64,000 nt of DNA, taken from the NCBI RefSeq assembly GCF_004784465.1, contig NZ_SRRU01000003.1, positions 248,001-312,000 on the forward strand, read 5' to 3'. Positions 8,420 through 17,837 of the stretch are shown in pieces (position 1 is the first letter of the stretch; the number at the start of each line of letters is the position of its first letter). Under the pieces are notes generated by a model. It searched no databases, was not told the origin of the DNA, and saw nothing but the letters and a program-made list of their open reading frames with translations. Source of the stretch: Streptomyces griseoluteus (lineage in GTDB: Bacteria; Actinomycetota; Actinomycetes; Streptomycetales; Streptomycetaceae). The position numbers and the translations under genes are program-made.

Positions 8420-11400
8420 GCCGGTTCCCCCGCCGGCACCAGTCCCGCGACGATCTTCTCCAGCCGGGGCAGCGTCCGCTGGGCGGCCAGGGCTGCGGCG
8501 ATGGCCACGGCGACGCCCGCCCAGGCGATCGGGCCGAGCGGGGTGCAGCCGACCAGACGGCTGACGGCGGGGGTCTGGATGACGGCCACCAGGACCGCCG
8601 CGGAGCCGAGGGCGGTGACCCGGACCAGGGTGCTGCCCCGGCGGTCGAGGAGGGTCTGGACGAGCTGGGTGCCGACGACGCCGCACAGCGCCATGGTGCT
8701 GGCCCGGCGGGCGGTGCCGGGGGTGAAGCGGCCGATGAGCCAGGCGGTGACGGCGCCCAGCGCGGTGGTCAGGGCGCGGTGCCGGATCTGCCGGATCAGC
8801 GGGGCCCCGAGCACCCCGCCCGCCGCGTCCTCCGGGGAGGCGGTGCGGTTGCGTACCTCGGTGTCGTCGCCGTCCTTCGGGGTCACGGCCACCGCCATGG
8901 CCGGGAAGAGGTCGGTGAAGAGGTTGACCAGCAGCATCTGCCGGGTGGACAGCGGGGCGGTGCCGGACAGCAGGGTGCCGAGGATGCCGAAGCCGACCTC
9001 GCCCGCGTTGCCGCCGATGAGGATGGCGATGGCGTCCGCGACGCTGTGCCACAGCGAACGCCCTTCGCCGATGGCGTCGATGAGGACGGTCAGGTCGTCG
9101 TCGGTGAGGACGATGTCGGCGGCGTTGCGCGCGGCGGCCGAGCCCCGCGCGCTGATGCCCACGCCGATGTCGGCGGCCCGGATCGCGGCGGCGTCGTTGG
9201 CTCCGTCGCCGACCATGCCGACCACCCGCCCGGCGTCCCGCAGCGCCTCCACGACCTGGAGTTTCTGCTCGGGCGCCACGCGGGCGACGACCCCGGCGTC
9301 CCGCAGCATCCGGGCCCGGGAGCGCCGGTCGGCGGCGGCCAGTTCGTCGCCGGTGACCACCTCGGTGTCCTCGGGCCAGCCGAGTTCCCGGGCGATGGCG
9401 CGGGCGGTCTGCGGGTGGTCACCGGTGAGCATGACCGGCCGCACGCCCTCCTCGTAGAGACCGCGCACCAGCGCCTCCGAGGTCTCGCGGGGTACATCGG
9501 AGAGGGCGAGCAGACCGGTGAACTCCAGTCCGTGCAGCGGCCCTTGGAGGGCGTCGGACTCCGTCTCGCCCTCGTCGAGGCGCCGCATGGCCACCGCGAG
9601 GACGCGCAGTCCGGCACCGGCCAGGGAGTGGGCCGAGTCGTGGGCGCGGTCGGAGAGGTCCGCGCAGCCGGGCAGGACGGTCTCGGGAGCGCCCTTGACG
9701 ACCAGGGTGCGGGGGCCGTCGCCGTCGCGGCCCACGGCGGCGGCGTACCCCCGCCCGGCCTCGAAGGAGAGGCCGCCGAGCTGGGTCCAGCCGGGATCGG
9801 GGGCGGCCGCGTCGATGACGGCCTCGTCGGTGGCGTGCACCGGGCGCCCGGAGCCGCCGTTGACGCGCGGGCAGGCCCGTGCGGCGCGGCGCAGGGTCGC
9901 GGCGGGGCCCGGCTCGCCCGCGTCACCGGCCGCCCACTCGGTGCCCTCGGCGTCGGAGACCCGCACGACCCGGAGCCGGTTCTCGGTGAGGGTGCCGGTC
10001 TTGTCGAAGCAGAAGGTGTCGACCCGGCCCAGCGCCTCCAGGGTGCGCGGGGTGCGGACCAGGACACCGTCGCGGCTCAGTCTCCGGGCCGCGGCGAGCT
10101 GGGCGACGGTGGCGACCAGCGGCAGCCCCTCGGGGACGGCGGCGACCGCGACGGCCACGCCACCGCTGACCGCCTCGCGCACCGGGGTGCCGCGCAGCAG
10201 GGCGAGCCCGGTCACGGCGGCGCCACCCGCCAGCGTCAACGGCAGCGCCTCGCGGGTTAGTTCTTGGAGACGGGCCTGCACCCCGGCCGCCGGGGGCGTG
10301 CGGGCGGCGAGGTGGACGGCGCGGGCGGCCTCGGTGCGCTCGCCGATGTCGACGACGACGGCCCGCGCGGTGCCGGCGACGACGGTGGTGCCCTCGAAGA
10401 CCATGCAGCGCCGGTCGGCGACGGCCGCGTGCGGGGTGGCCCCCACGTGCTTGTGCACGGGCAGGGACTCGCCGGTCAGCGCCGACTCGTCCACCTCCAG
10501 ACCGTCCTGCCGGAGCAGCCGGGCGTCGGCGGGGACCACGTCGTCGCCCTGCAGCTCGATCACGTCACCGGGCAGCAGTTGTCCGGCGTCCACGGTGCGG
10601 GTGCCGCCCGCGGGCGCCTCCTCCGGCGGGGGCGCGACCCGTGCCTTGCGCTGCTGCTCGGCGTGCAGCCCGGACAGCGCCCGCTCGGCGCGCAGCCGCT
10701 GGACCCCGCCGACCAGCGCGTTCAGGTCGAGGGCGCCGACGACGAGCAGGGCGTCCACGACCGAGCCGAGGATCGCGGAGGCGGCGGAGCCGACGGCCAG
10801 CACCGGGGTGAGCGGATCGTCCAGCTCGCCGCGTACGGCCCGGCCGAGCTGCCAGGTGAAGCGGGCCGGGGCGAGGGCGGGGACGCGGGCGATCCGGCCG
10901 GCCGTCCTGCGGGCCTCGGTGACGGCCCGTTCCAGCACGCCCGGCTCGGGGGGTGCCTCGCGGTCCAGGCGTTCCACCGCCGCGTCGGGGTCCAGTTCGT
11001 GCCAGCGCACGCGGGCGCGCGGGTGCGGGGCGCGGGCGGCGACCACCTGGAACGCGGCCCAGACGCCGTACACCAGCGCGGTGAGCGCGCCGGTGTCGAC
11101 GGGGACGTGCCGCATGCCGGGAAGGACCGAGCGGCGCCCCCGGCCGCGCCGGGCCTCGCCGATGGCCACCAGCAGCCCGGAGAGCGCGGCGCCGGCGCGG
11201 GCCAGGACCTGGCCCCGGCTGCCGACCGCCCGGGCGGCCGGGATCGCGGTGAGCAGCCGCCACACGTCGGGCAGGCCGTGCGGGGCGAGGATGTCGGCGC
11301 CCCAGACGACGGCGCCCTCCAGGTCGGTGAGCGCGACGGCGATGTCGGCGGCGTCGAGCCCGGCCAGTACGTCGGTCTCCGCCAGGGCGCGCGGCCGGGC

Positions 11401-12765
11401 GACCGTGATGACGACGCGTTCCTCGCCGCCCTCCTCGTCCCTGGCGTCCAGCTCCCCGCGCAAGGCGTGTACGACGTCGTCCAACGGTCTTCTGGCGTCG
11501 ACCACTTGGTCCGCGAGCCCGCTGAAGTCCTCCAGCGCCGGGTCGTCGACGAGGACGACGCGCAGCCGGGCGCGGCGGGCCGCGTCGAGCACGGCCTCGG
11601 TCCACGGGTCGGGGAGCCCCTCGTCGGTGCGCAGCGCGCTCGGGTGCAGCAGGAGGGTTCCGGCCATCTCCAGCTGTCTGAGCCGTTCCGGGTCGCGGAC
11701 CAGCACGTCGGCGCGGGCGAGGGCGGTGCCGAGTACGGCGTGGAAGGCGGCCGGGGCGTACCGGGCGGCCTTGGGCGAACCGGAGAGGGCGGCCTCGGCA
11801 ACGGAATTCAGGTCGTGTTTGACCAGCAGCGCGGCCAGGGCGCCGAGCACGCTGCCCGCCGAGGCGTGGGCGGCGTACACCTGCGCCGGGGACTCGCGCA
11901 GCACGGGGCGCGGGGAGCCGGTGGGGGCGACACTCAGGCGCTCGGGTCCGCAGAGCTCGTCGTGCAGGGAGTCGAAGGCGGCGGCGCGGGCCACGGTCTC
12001 GGCGAGCTGGAGGGAGCGGAGGCTGCCGTCGAGGACGAGCGAGGTGGGGGTCTGCCCGGCGGCGTGCGCGAGTGCGTTGGCGCCGGCCAGCAGGAGGTCC
12101 ATGCGGGCGGCACCGATCCGGCTGCGCAGCAGGGCGCGGACCCGGGGGTTCTCCCGCAGCAGGGTCACGCAGGCGGTGACCGCGCGGGGCGTGGGGGGCA
12201 GCCGGAGGGCGTAGCCGGTGAGGGCGGCGGCGATGCCGGCCAGGTCGGCGGCGAGGGTGGTGGCGGCGGCGCGTACGCCGGCCGGGTCGGCGGGGTGGTC
12301 GTACTCCTCGGGGTCGCCGCCCGCCACGAGCAGGCCGTCGCGTACGGCGAGTTCGGCGGCGTGGTCCACGACCACGTCGCTCACGGCGTCCTCGGCCAGG
12401 GTCACGACGAGGCGGGCCAGGCCCTCGTCCCAGTAGGCGAGGAGCACGTCGGGCCGGTCGGCGAGGGCCGCCGCGATCCGGCGGGCCAGGTGGGCGCGGC
12501 CGCCCACGCCCAGCACCCGGTCCGGTTCGGCGGTGCGCAGCGGGAGGTGGACGCGGGCGCCGGAGCGCCAGTGGGCGGGGCCGCCGGGCAGCGCGGTGCG
12601 GGCGACGCGGGTCACGCGTACGGCCGCGTCCGCGCCGCGTACGCCCGCCCGCGCGGTACCCGCCGCGGCTCCGGCCGCCGCGCCGATCAGGGGGGCGGCG
12701 GCCTCCGCGACGAGCCGGGGCAGGCGGGCGGCGGCGGCCGGGGCGGTGAGGAGGTTGAGGACCAT
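8416..12765 (-). CDS. Very large CtpI/CtpH-like P-type cation ATPase
   Basis: 1449 residues. The start is taken at 12765 (MVLNLLTAP), eight bases after the upstream gene's stop. The C-terminal part is a complete P-ATPase core: TGES near residue 765, PEGLPLVATVAQ in the metal-site helix (P2/Ca-pump style), FDKTGTLTE near residue 920, and GDGANDAAAI near residue 1190. The first 600 or so residues are an actinobacterial extension, as in mycobacterial CtpH and CtpI. It contains HMA-like alternating segments but no CXXC. The transported ion is unknown. It is co-transcribed with the small protein gene at 12774-13280. Confidence 0.88.
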   Translation of the reverse strand: MVLNLLTAPAAAARLPRLVAEAAAPLIGAAAGAAAGTARAGVRGADAAVRVTRVARTALPGGPAHWRSGARVHLPLRTAEPDRVLGVGGRAHLARRIAAALADRPDVLLAYWDEGLARLVVTLAEDAVSDVVVDHAAELAVRDGLLVAGGDPEEYDHPADPAGVRAAATTLAADLAGIAAALTGYALRLPPTPRAVTACVTLLRENPRVRALLRSRIGAARMDLLLAGANALAHAAGQTPTSLVLDGSLRSLQLAETVARAAAFDSLHDELCGPERLSVAPTGSPRPVLRESPAQVYAAHASAGSVLGALAALLVKHDLNSVAEAALSGSPKAARYAPAAFHAVLGTALARADVLVRDPERLRQLEMAGTLLLHPSALRTDEGLPDPWTEAVLDAARRARLRVVLVDDPALEDFSGLADQVVDARRPLDDVVHALRGELDARDEEGGEERVVITVARPRALAETDVLAGLDAADIAVALTDLEGAVVWGADILAPHGLPDVWRLLTAIPAARAVGSRGQVLARAGAALSGLLVAIGEARRGRGRRSVLPGMRHVPVDTGALTALVYGVWAAFQVVAARAPHPRARVRWHELDPDAAVERLDREAPPEPGVLERAVTEARRTAGRIARVPALAPARFTWQLGRAVRGELDDPLTPVLAVGSAASAILGSVVDALLVVGALDLNALVGGVQRLRAERALSGLHAEQQRKARVAPPPEEAPAGGTRTVDAGQLLPGDVIELQGDDVVPADARLLRQDGLEVDESALTGESLPVHKHVGATPHAAVADRRCMVFEGTTVVAGTARAVVVDIGERTEAARAVHLAARTPPAAGVQARLQELTREALPLTLAGGAAVTGLALLRGTPVREAVSGGVAVAVAAVPEGLPLVATVAQLAAARRLSRDGVLVRTPRTLEALGRVDTFCFDKTGTLTENRLRVVRVSDAEGTEWAAGDAGEPGPAATLRRAARACPRVNGGSGRPVHATDEAVIDAAAPDPGWTQLGGLSFEAGRGYAAAVGRDGDGPRTLVVKGAPETVLPGCADLSDRAHDSAHSLAGAGLRVLAVAMRRLDEGETESDALQGPLHGLEFTGLLALSDVPRETSEALVRGLYEEGVRPVMLTGDHPQTARAIARELGWPEDTEVVTGDELAAADRRSRARMLRDAGVVARVAPEQKLQVVEALRDAGRVVGMVGDGANDAAAIRAADIGVGISARGSAAARNAADIVLTDDDLTVLIDAIGEGRSLWHSVADAIAILIGGNAGEVGFGILGTLLSGTAPLSTRQMLLVNLFTDLFPAMAVAVTPKDGDDTEVRNRTASPEDAAGGVLGAPLIRQIRHRALTTALGAVTAWLIGRFTPGTARRASTMALCGVVGTQLVQTLLDRRGSTLVRVTALGSAAVLVAVIQTPAVSRLVGCTPLGPIAWAGVAVAIAAALAAQRTLPRLEKIVAGLVPAGEPA

Positions 12766-12773
12766 CGAGGCCG

Positions 12774-13280
12774 TCAGAGGCTGGTGCGTTCGGGGCGGGC
12801 GGTGGGCCCGAGATGGCCGGTGACGCCCTTGGGGTGCTTGCCGGACTTCTTGCCGTGCTTCTTGTGCGCCTCCGAGTGCGCGGACTCCGTGTCCGTCGCC
12901 TTCACCGGGCCCGGGGCGTCGTGGTGCCCGGTCCGCAGGGCCGCCTCGCCCACCTCGGCCTCGCTCGCGGGCACGGCCTCCTCGATCACGACTTCCGTGG
13001 TCTCGGCCACCGGGGTCACGAGCGGCGGGCGGGGCTGGGTCAGCCAGGCGATGGCGGCTCCGGTCAGCGCCACGGGCCACTCCACGACCCCGGCGACGCC
13101 CAGCACGCCCGCCCCGGCGTACACGGCGAGGCGCCGGCCACGGGGCGAGACCACGCCGATCACGTCCAGCGTGTCCTGGGCCGCCTTGTTGACCATCGAC
13201 GCGCCGGGCACCTTGCTCAGGACGGAGGCGGCGCCGCGCAGGGGCGCGGTGAGGACCGACGACGACGTGTGCTCAGCCAT
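12774..13280 (-). CDS. Small membrane protein with His/Lys-rich tail, partner of the P-ATPase
   Basis: 168 residues from the ATG at 13280, which follows GGAGGAG. Residues 1-45 are amphipathic, and a hydrophobic hairpin (LAVYAGAGVLGVAGVVEWPV, then ALTGAAIAWL) follows. An acidic linker (TTEVVIEEAVPASEAEVGEA) leads to a tail with GHHDAPG and AHKKHGKKSGKHPKG. It belongs to no family I can name with confidence. Its position before the ATPase and its layout recall the mycobacterial PacL proteins, which tether metal-binding tails next to P-ATPases (inference). Confidence 0.7.
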   Translation of the reverse strand: MAEHTSSSVLTAPLRGAASVLSKVPGASMVNKAAQDTLDVIGVVSPRGRRLAVYAGAGVLGVAGVVEWPVALTGAAIAWLTQPRPPLVTPVAETTEVVIEEAVPASEAEVGEAALRTGHHDAPGPVKATDTESAHSEAHKKHGKKSGKHPKGVTGHLGPTARPERTSL

Positions 13281-13407
13281 GACTCTCCTCCGGCGAGATC
13301 GCCTGCCGTGCCCCACCCGGTGCCCGGAAGCACGCGCACGCTGGTCACCCCTTCCACTCCCAGGAGACGCCAAGCACCGGGGGCGCGCCACTCGGCCGAA
13401 CCCCTGC

Positions 13408-14133
13408 CTAGGAGTTGGCCAGCTCCCGTTGGTACCCGGCGTAGGCCACCCGGAGCGCGCCGCCCGGCCAGTCGGCGGGGAGCAGGGAGGCGGGCAGCAC
13501 GGGGTCGGTGAGCAGGTGGCGCACGACAGCCGCGTAGGCGGTGAGGCGGTCGGCCGGGTGGCGGGCGCCGGTGGCCCGGCCCAGGAGGGCGCGGGCCTCG
13601 GCCGCCCAGGTGTCCAGGGGCCACAGGCGGGCCACCAGTGCGGCGGCGGGCTCGTCGGGGCGGGCGGTGTACGTCAGGGCCACCCCGGTCAGCTCCCCGG
13701 GCAGCGGCCGGGCGAGGTTGGCGGGGCGCAGCCAGACGCCCTCGCGGAGTTCGGCCAGGCGCAGCGCGCTCAGCCGCGCGCGCAGGTCGGCGCGCTCGGC
13801 CGGGCCACGTCCGGTCGCCGTGATCACGACCATCTCCCAGTCGCCGTCCCACGCGCGCGTGCGCGGCGCCACGGCCTCGTCCTGGCGGCGCTGCCGGGCC
13901 AGCAGACGGTCGCTGAGTCCGTACACGGCGTCGGTGCGGCGCAGGTCGCCCGCCGCCACCATCCGGCTGAGCGCGGCCCGCAGGGTGGAGCCGCCCACGC
14001 CGAACGGCTCGACCAGCCGCACCAGTTCCCGTACCGGCAGCCGGGGCGGGTGCGCCCCGAGCAGCAGGCTCAGCACGACCGACCGCGCGGACAACGGCCT
14101 GGTCACCGGCTCGGCCGACGGGTTGATGCGCAT
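13408..14133 (-). CDS. PaaX-family transcriptional regulator
   Basis: 241 residues from the ATG at 14133. An in-frame ATG at 14172 is possible, but TACAGT 8 bases upstream of 14133 fits a leaderless start. The N-terminal winged helix (SVVLSLLLGAHPPRLPVREL) and the PaaX C-terminal domain (REGVWLRPANLA, TWAAEARALL) are recognisable. PaaX proteins repress aryl- or acyl-CoA catabolic genes and are released by the CoA thioester. The divergent gene encodes an acyl-CoA dehydrogenase homolog, the natural target. Confidence 0.82.
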   Translation of the reverse strand: MRINPSAEPVTRPLSARSVVLSLLLGAHPPRLPVRELVRLVEPFGVGGSTLRAALSRMVAAGDLRRTDAVYGLSDRLLARQRRQDEAVAPRTRAWDGDWEMVVITATGRGPAERADLRARLSALRLAELREGVWLRPANLARPLPGELTGVALTYTARPDEPAAALVARLWPLDTWAAEARALLGRATGARHPADRLTAYAAVVRHLLTDPVLPASLLPADWPGGALRVAYAGYQRELANS

Positions 14134-14137
14134 GGGG

Positions 14138-14150
14138 ACGTACTGTACGT
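14138..14150. promoter_or_regulatory. Perfect palindrome between paaX-like and aidB-like genes
   Basis: ACGTAC-T-GTACGT is a perfect 6+1+6 inverted repeat. It overlaps the proposed -10 (TACAGT on the minus strand) of the PaaX-type gene. It is 57 bases from the AidB-like start, so one repressor bound here could control both genes. Confidence 0.5.
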
Positions 14151-14206
14151 GCGCCGATCGGTGTTGCGTCATTGCTACAACCGTACGGAGAGTGCAACAT
14201 GGCCGT

Positions 14207-15859
14207 ATGGTCCCGATGCCCGAGCAGTCGCCGCCGCCCGCCACCCACGACGTCACCAACCAGCCCCCGCCGCTGGCTCCCTACGACGCGTCCGCCGACG
14301 CCGCCCTGCTGGAGGGGCTGCGCCGGGAGGGCGCCGGGTGGGCCGAGGACGGTGTCCGGCTGCTGGGGCTGCGGGCGGGCGGCGCCGAGGCACAGGAGTG
14401 GGGCGAGCTGGCCAACCGGCACGAGCCGGAGCTGCGCACCCATGACCGGTACGGCAACCGCGTCGACGAGGTCGAGTTCCACCCGAGCTGGCACCACCTG
14501 ATGCGCACCGCCGTCGCCGAGGGACTGGCCGGCACACCGTGGGCGGAGGACCGCCCCGGCGCGCACGTGGCCCGTACGGCGGGCGGGCTGGTCTGGGGGC
14601 ACACCGAGGCGGGGCACGGCTGCCCGACCTCGATGACGTACGCCGCCGTCCCCGCCCTGCGCGCCCAGCCGGACCTCGCCAAGGTGTACGAACCCCTGCT
14701 CACCAGCCGGGAGTACGAGCCGGGGCTGCGCGTGCCCACCGAGAAGCGCGGCCTGCTCGCCGGGATGGGCATGACCGAGAAGCAGGGTGGCTCCGACGTC
14801 CGCACCAACACCACCGTGGCCACCCCGACGGACGAGCCCGGCGTGTACACGCTGCGCGGGCACAAGTGGTTCACCTCGGCGCCGATGTGCGACGTGTTCC
14901 TGGTGCTGGCGCAGGCGCCGGGCGGGCTCTCCTGCTTCCTGGTCCCACGGGTGCTGCCGGACGGCACCCGCAACACCTTCCGCATCCAGCGCCTCAAGGA
15001 CAAGCTCGGCAACCGCTCCAACGCGTCCTCGGAGCCGGAGTTCGACCGTACGGTGGCGTGGCTGGTCGGGCCGGAGGGGCGCGGGGTGAAGACGATCATC
15101 GAGATGGTCAACTGCACCCGGCTGGACTGTGTGATGTCCTCGGCCACCCTGATGCGCAAGACCCTCGTCGAGGCCGGCCACCACACCCGGCACCGCAGCG
15201 CCTTCGGCGCCCGCCTGCTCGACCAGCCCCTCATGCGGAACGTCCTCGCCGACCTCGCGCTGGAGTCGGAGGCGGCCACGACCCTGACCCTCCGGCTCGC
15301 GGGCGCGGCGGACCGCGCGGTGCGCGGCGACGAGGGTGAGCGGGCGTTCCGCCGGATCGCCACCGCCGTGGGCAAGTACTGGGTCACCAAGCGGGGCCCG
15401 GCCTTCACCGCGGAAGCCCTCGAATGCCTCGGCGGCAACGGCTACGTCGAAGACTCCGGCATGCCCCGCCACTACCGCGAGGCCCCCCTCCTCTCCATCT
15501 GGGAGGGCTCGGGCAATGTCAACGCCCTGGACGTGCTGCGGGCGTTGGGCCGGTCACCGGAGAGCGCGGAGTCGTTCTTCGGCGAGCTGGCCCTGGCACG
15601 CGGCGCCAATGCCCACCTGGACGCGACGGTGACCTCGCTGAAGCGGGAACTGGCGGAGGCGGACCAGTTGAGCGCGCGGCGGGTGGTGGAACGGATGGCC
15701 CTGGCCCTGCAGGCGTCGCTGTTGGTCCGTCATGCGCCTCCGGCGGTGGCGGACGCGTTCTGCGCGACGCGGCTGGGGGGTGACTGGGGACACTCGTTCG
15801 GGACGCTGCCTCCGGGGGCGGATCTGGGGGCGATCCTCGAACGGGGGCTGCCGGTCTGA
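14207..15859 (+). CDS. AidB-like acyl-CoA dehydrogenase family protein
   Basis: 550 residues from the ATG at 14207; an in-frame ATG at 14216 is an alternative. Alignment by eye to E. coli AidB is strong along the length: THDVTNQPPPL at the start, GMGMTEKQGGSDV, GHKWFTSAPMCD, LKDKLGNRSNASSE, and LGGNGYVEDSGMPR...SIWEGSGN near the end. AidB is an FAD flavoprotein of the adaptive response to alkylation that binds DNA and has weak isovaleryl-CoA dehydrogenase activity. Divergence from a PaaX-type regulator points to control by a CoA thioester rather than by Ada (inference). Confidence 0.88.
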   Translation: MVPMPEQSPPPATHDVTNQPPPLAPYDASADAALLEGLRREGAGWAEDGVRLLGLRAGGAEAQEWGELANRHEPELRTHDRYGNRVDEVEFHPSWHHLMRTAVAEGLAGTPWAEDRPGAHVARTAGGLVWGHTEAGHGCPTSMTYAAVPALRAQPDLAKVYEPLLTSREYEPGLRVPTEKRGLLAGMGMTEKQGGSDVRTNTTVATPTDEPGVYTLRGHKWFTSAPMCDVFLVLAQAPGGLSCFLVPRVLPDGTRNTFRIQRLKDKLGNRSNASSEPEFDRTVAWLVGPEGRGVKTIIEMVNCTRLDCVMSSATLMRKTLVEAGHHTRHRSAFGARLLDQPLMRNVLADLALESEAATTLTLRLAGAADRAVRGDEGERAFRRIATAVGKYWVTKRGPAFTAEALECLGGNGYVEDSGMPRHYREAPLLSIWEGSGNVNALDVLRALGRSPESAESFFGELALARGANAHLDATVTSLKRELAEADQLSARRVVERMALALQASLLVRHAPPAVADAFCATRLGGDWGHSFGTLPPGADLGAILERGLPV

Positions 15860-15913
15860 GAGGCGCCGGCAGCAGAGGAACGCTGTTCGGGGGCCGCCCG
15901 CGCGGGTGCGTCG

Positions 15914-16495
15914 TCAGCCCGTCATGCGGCCCCACTGGGGGCCCAGGCGGGACCACTCGCTGTCCCAGAGGGACAGGCGGTGGCGTTCCAGACGGGCCAG
16001 TAGGCGGCGGCCGGCGGCGAAGGGGACGGCGGCCGCGGCGGTGGCGGCCAGGGTGCCGATGAAGGCGGCGCGGACGGTGGCCTCGGTCGGGGTGGCGGGG
16101 CGGTTGGCCAGGCGGCCGTGGCCGTCGGTCCAGATGGCGACCGGGACGCCCGTCGCCGCGCCTGGCGTGACGCGGACCTGGCCGGTGCGGAGTGCGCCGT
16201 CCGGGGCGGTCCAGCGGACCTCCGCCCAGACGCGTTCGCCGGTGGAGCCGCGGGCGCCGGAGCGGCCGGGGGCGTGCGCGACGACGTAGGCGACCATCGG
16301 ATGCGTGGCGGCCCGTTCCTGGGCGAGGTCGCGCTCGACCGTCCGCGCGGCCATGAACCCCGCGACCGTCCCGGCCAGCAGGGTCAGCAGCCAGGCGCCC
16401 ACCAGTACCCACCCCTCCACCACGTCGGCACGGCGCCGCAGTGGATTCCTCCGCCACCGCCAGAGCCACCGACGCGGACCACGGAACACCGCCAA
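15914..16495 (-). CDS. Rv1733c-like two-helix membrane protein
   Basis: 193 residues. A basic N-terminus (RRWLWRWRRNPLRRR) precedes a membrane helix (residues 27-48). An extracytoplasmic domain containing AEVRWTAPDGALRTGQVRV follows, then a second helix near residues 140-160 and an arginine-rich end. This matches the actinobacterial family of Mycobacterium Rv1733c, whose function is unknown. Start choice: TTG at 16495 has GGAGGAGG at a good distance, while the GTG at 16489 is the alternative. Confidence 0.72.
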   Translation of the reverse strand: MAVFRGPRRWLWRWRRNPLRRRADVVEGWVLVGAWLLTLLAGTVAGFMAARTVERDLAQERAATHPMVAYVVAHAPGRSGARGSTGERVWAEVRWTAPDGALRTGQVRVTPGAATGVPVAIWTDGHGRLANRPATPTEATVRAAFIGTLAATAAAAVPFAAGRRLLARLERHRLSLWDSEWSRLGPQWGRMTG

Positions 16496-16669
16496 GGCCA
16501 GCCTCCTCCCGAGCGCGACGAAAGACCGGACCGCCCTCCGATACGGACACCCGGCGCTCGTTGCTCAGGGTCACTGTCAGTGCCGGGGTGCAGACTGGGC
16601 GGAATCAGCGGATGCCGCGTCCGACACCGATGCGGCGCAGTGGACAACGAGGTCCCGGAGGTGGTCGTC

Positions 16670-17755
16670 ATGACCGAGGTACTGCTCGCCGTGGGAACCC
16701 GCAAGGGTCTGTTCATCGGCCGACGGCGCGGCGGCGCCTGGGAGTTCGACGACGGCCCCCGCTTCAACGCCCAGGCGGTCTACGCGGTCGCCATCGACAC
16801 CCGCGGTGACGCACCCCGCCTGCTGGCCAGTGGCGACAGCGCGCACTGGGGCCCGTCGGTGTTCCACTCCGACGACCTGGGCCGCACCTGGACCGAGCCG
16901 GCCCGGCCCGCCGTCAGGTTCCCCAAGGACACCGGCGCCTCACTGGAACGCGTCTGGCAGCTCCACCCGGCCGCCGCCGAGCCGGACGTGGTGTACGCGG
17001 GTACGGAACCGGCCGCGCTGTACCGCTCCGAGGACCGCGGCGAGAGCTTCGCCCTGGTACGCCCGCTGTGGGAGCACCCCACCCGCTCCCAGTGGGTGCC
17101 GGGCGGCGGCGGCGAGGGGCTGCACACCGTACTGACCGACGCCCGCGATCCGCGCGCGGTGACGGTGGCGGTCTCCACGGCCGGGGTCTTCCGTACGACG
17201 GACGGCGGCGAGAGCTGGGCTCCGTCGAACTCCGGGGTCTCCGCCGCGTTCCTCCCCGACCCCGACCCGGAGTTCGGCCAGTGCGTCCACAAGGTCGCCC
17301 GGGACGCGGACGACCCCGACCGCCTGTATCTCCAGAACCACTGGGGCGTCTACCGCAGCGACGACTCGGGCGCCCACTGGACCGACATCGGCGAGGGCCT
17401 CCCCTCGACCTTCGGCTTCGCCATCGCCGCGCACCCGCACCGGGGCGGCACGGCCTACGTCTTCCCCATCACCGCCGACTCCGACCGCGTCCCCGCCGAG
17501 CGCCGCTGCCGGGTCTTCCGCACCCCCGACGCCGGCAAGTCCTGGGAACCCCTCTCGCAGGGCCTCCCCCAGGACGACCACTACGGCACCGTCCTCCGCG
17601 ACGCCCTCTGCACCGACGACGCGGACCCGGCGGGCGTGTACTTCGGCAACCGCAACGGCGAGGTGTACGCGTCCGCGGACGACGGGGACACGTGGGAGCA
17701 GCTGGCGTCCCATCTGCCGGACGTGCTGTGCGTACGGGCGGCGGTGGTGGGCTGA
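16670..17755 (+). CDS. WD40/YCF48-like beta-propeller (sialidase-fold) protein
   Basis: 361 residues from the ATG at 16670 after GGAGG. Repeated blade motifs of the form SxDxGxTW are visible: HSDDLGRTW, RSEDRGESF, RTTDGGESW, RSDDSGAHW, RTPDAGKSW and ASADDGDTW. That makes six or seven blades. They are the Asp-box repeats of sialidase-like or YCF48-type propellers. There is no signal peptide, so the protein is probably cytoplasmic. The role is unknown. The upstream Rv1733c-like gene is divergent. Confidence 0.82.
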   Translation: MTEVLLAVGTRKGLFIGRRRGGAWEFDDGPRFNAQAVYAVAIDTRGDAPRLLASGDSAHWGPSVFHSDDLGRTWTEPARPAVRFPKDTGASLERVWQLHPAAAEPDVVYAGTEPAALYRSEDRGESFALVRPLWEHPTRSQWVPGGGGEGLHTVLTDARDPRAVTVAVSTAGVFRTTDGGESWAPSNSGVSAAFLPDPDPEFGQCVHKVARDADDPDRLYLQNHWGVYRSDDSGAHWTDIGEGLPSTFGFAIAAHPHRGGTAYVFPITADSDRVPAERRCRVFRTPDAGKSWEPLSQGLPQDDHYGTVLRDALCTDDADPAGVYFGNRNGEVYASADDGDTWEQLASHLPDVLCVRAAVVG

Positions 17756-17837
17756 GGAGCGCGTGCGCCGCGGGCGGGGCCACGCTTGAGCAAGTCCGGT
17801 GGGCCGACGCGGATGCCTCGGCCCACCTCGCGGCGCC

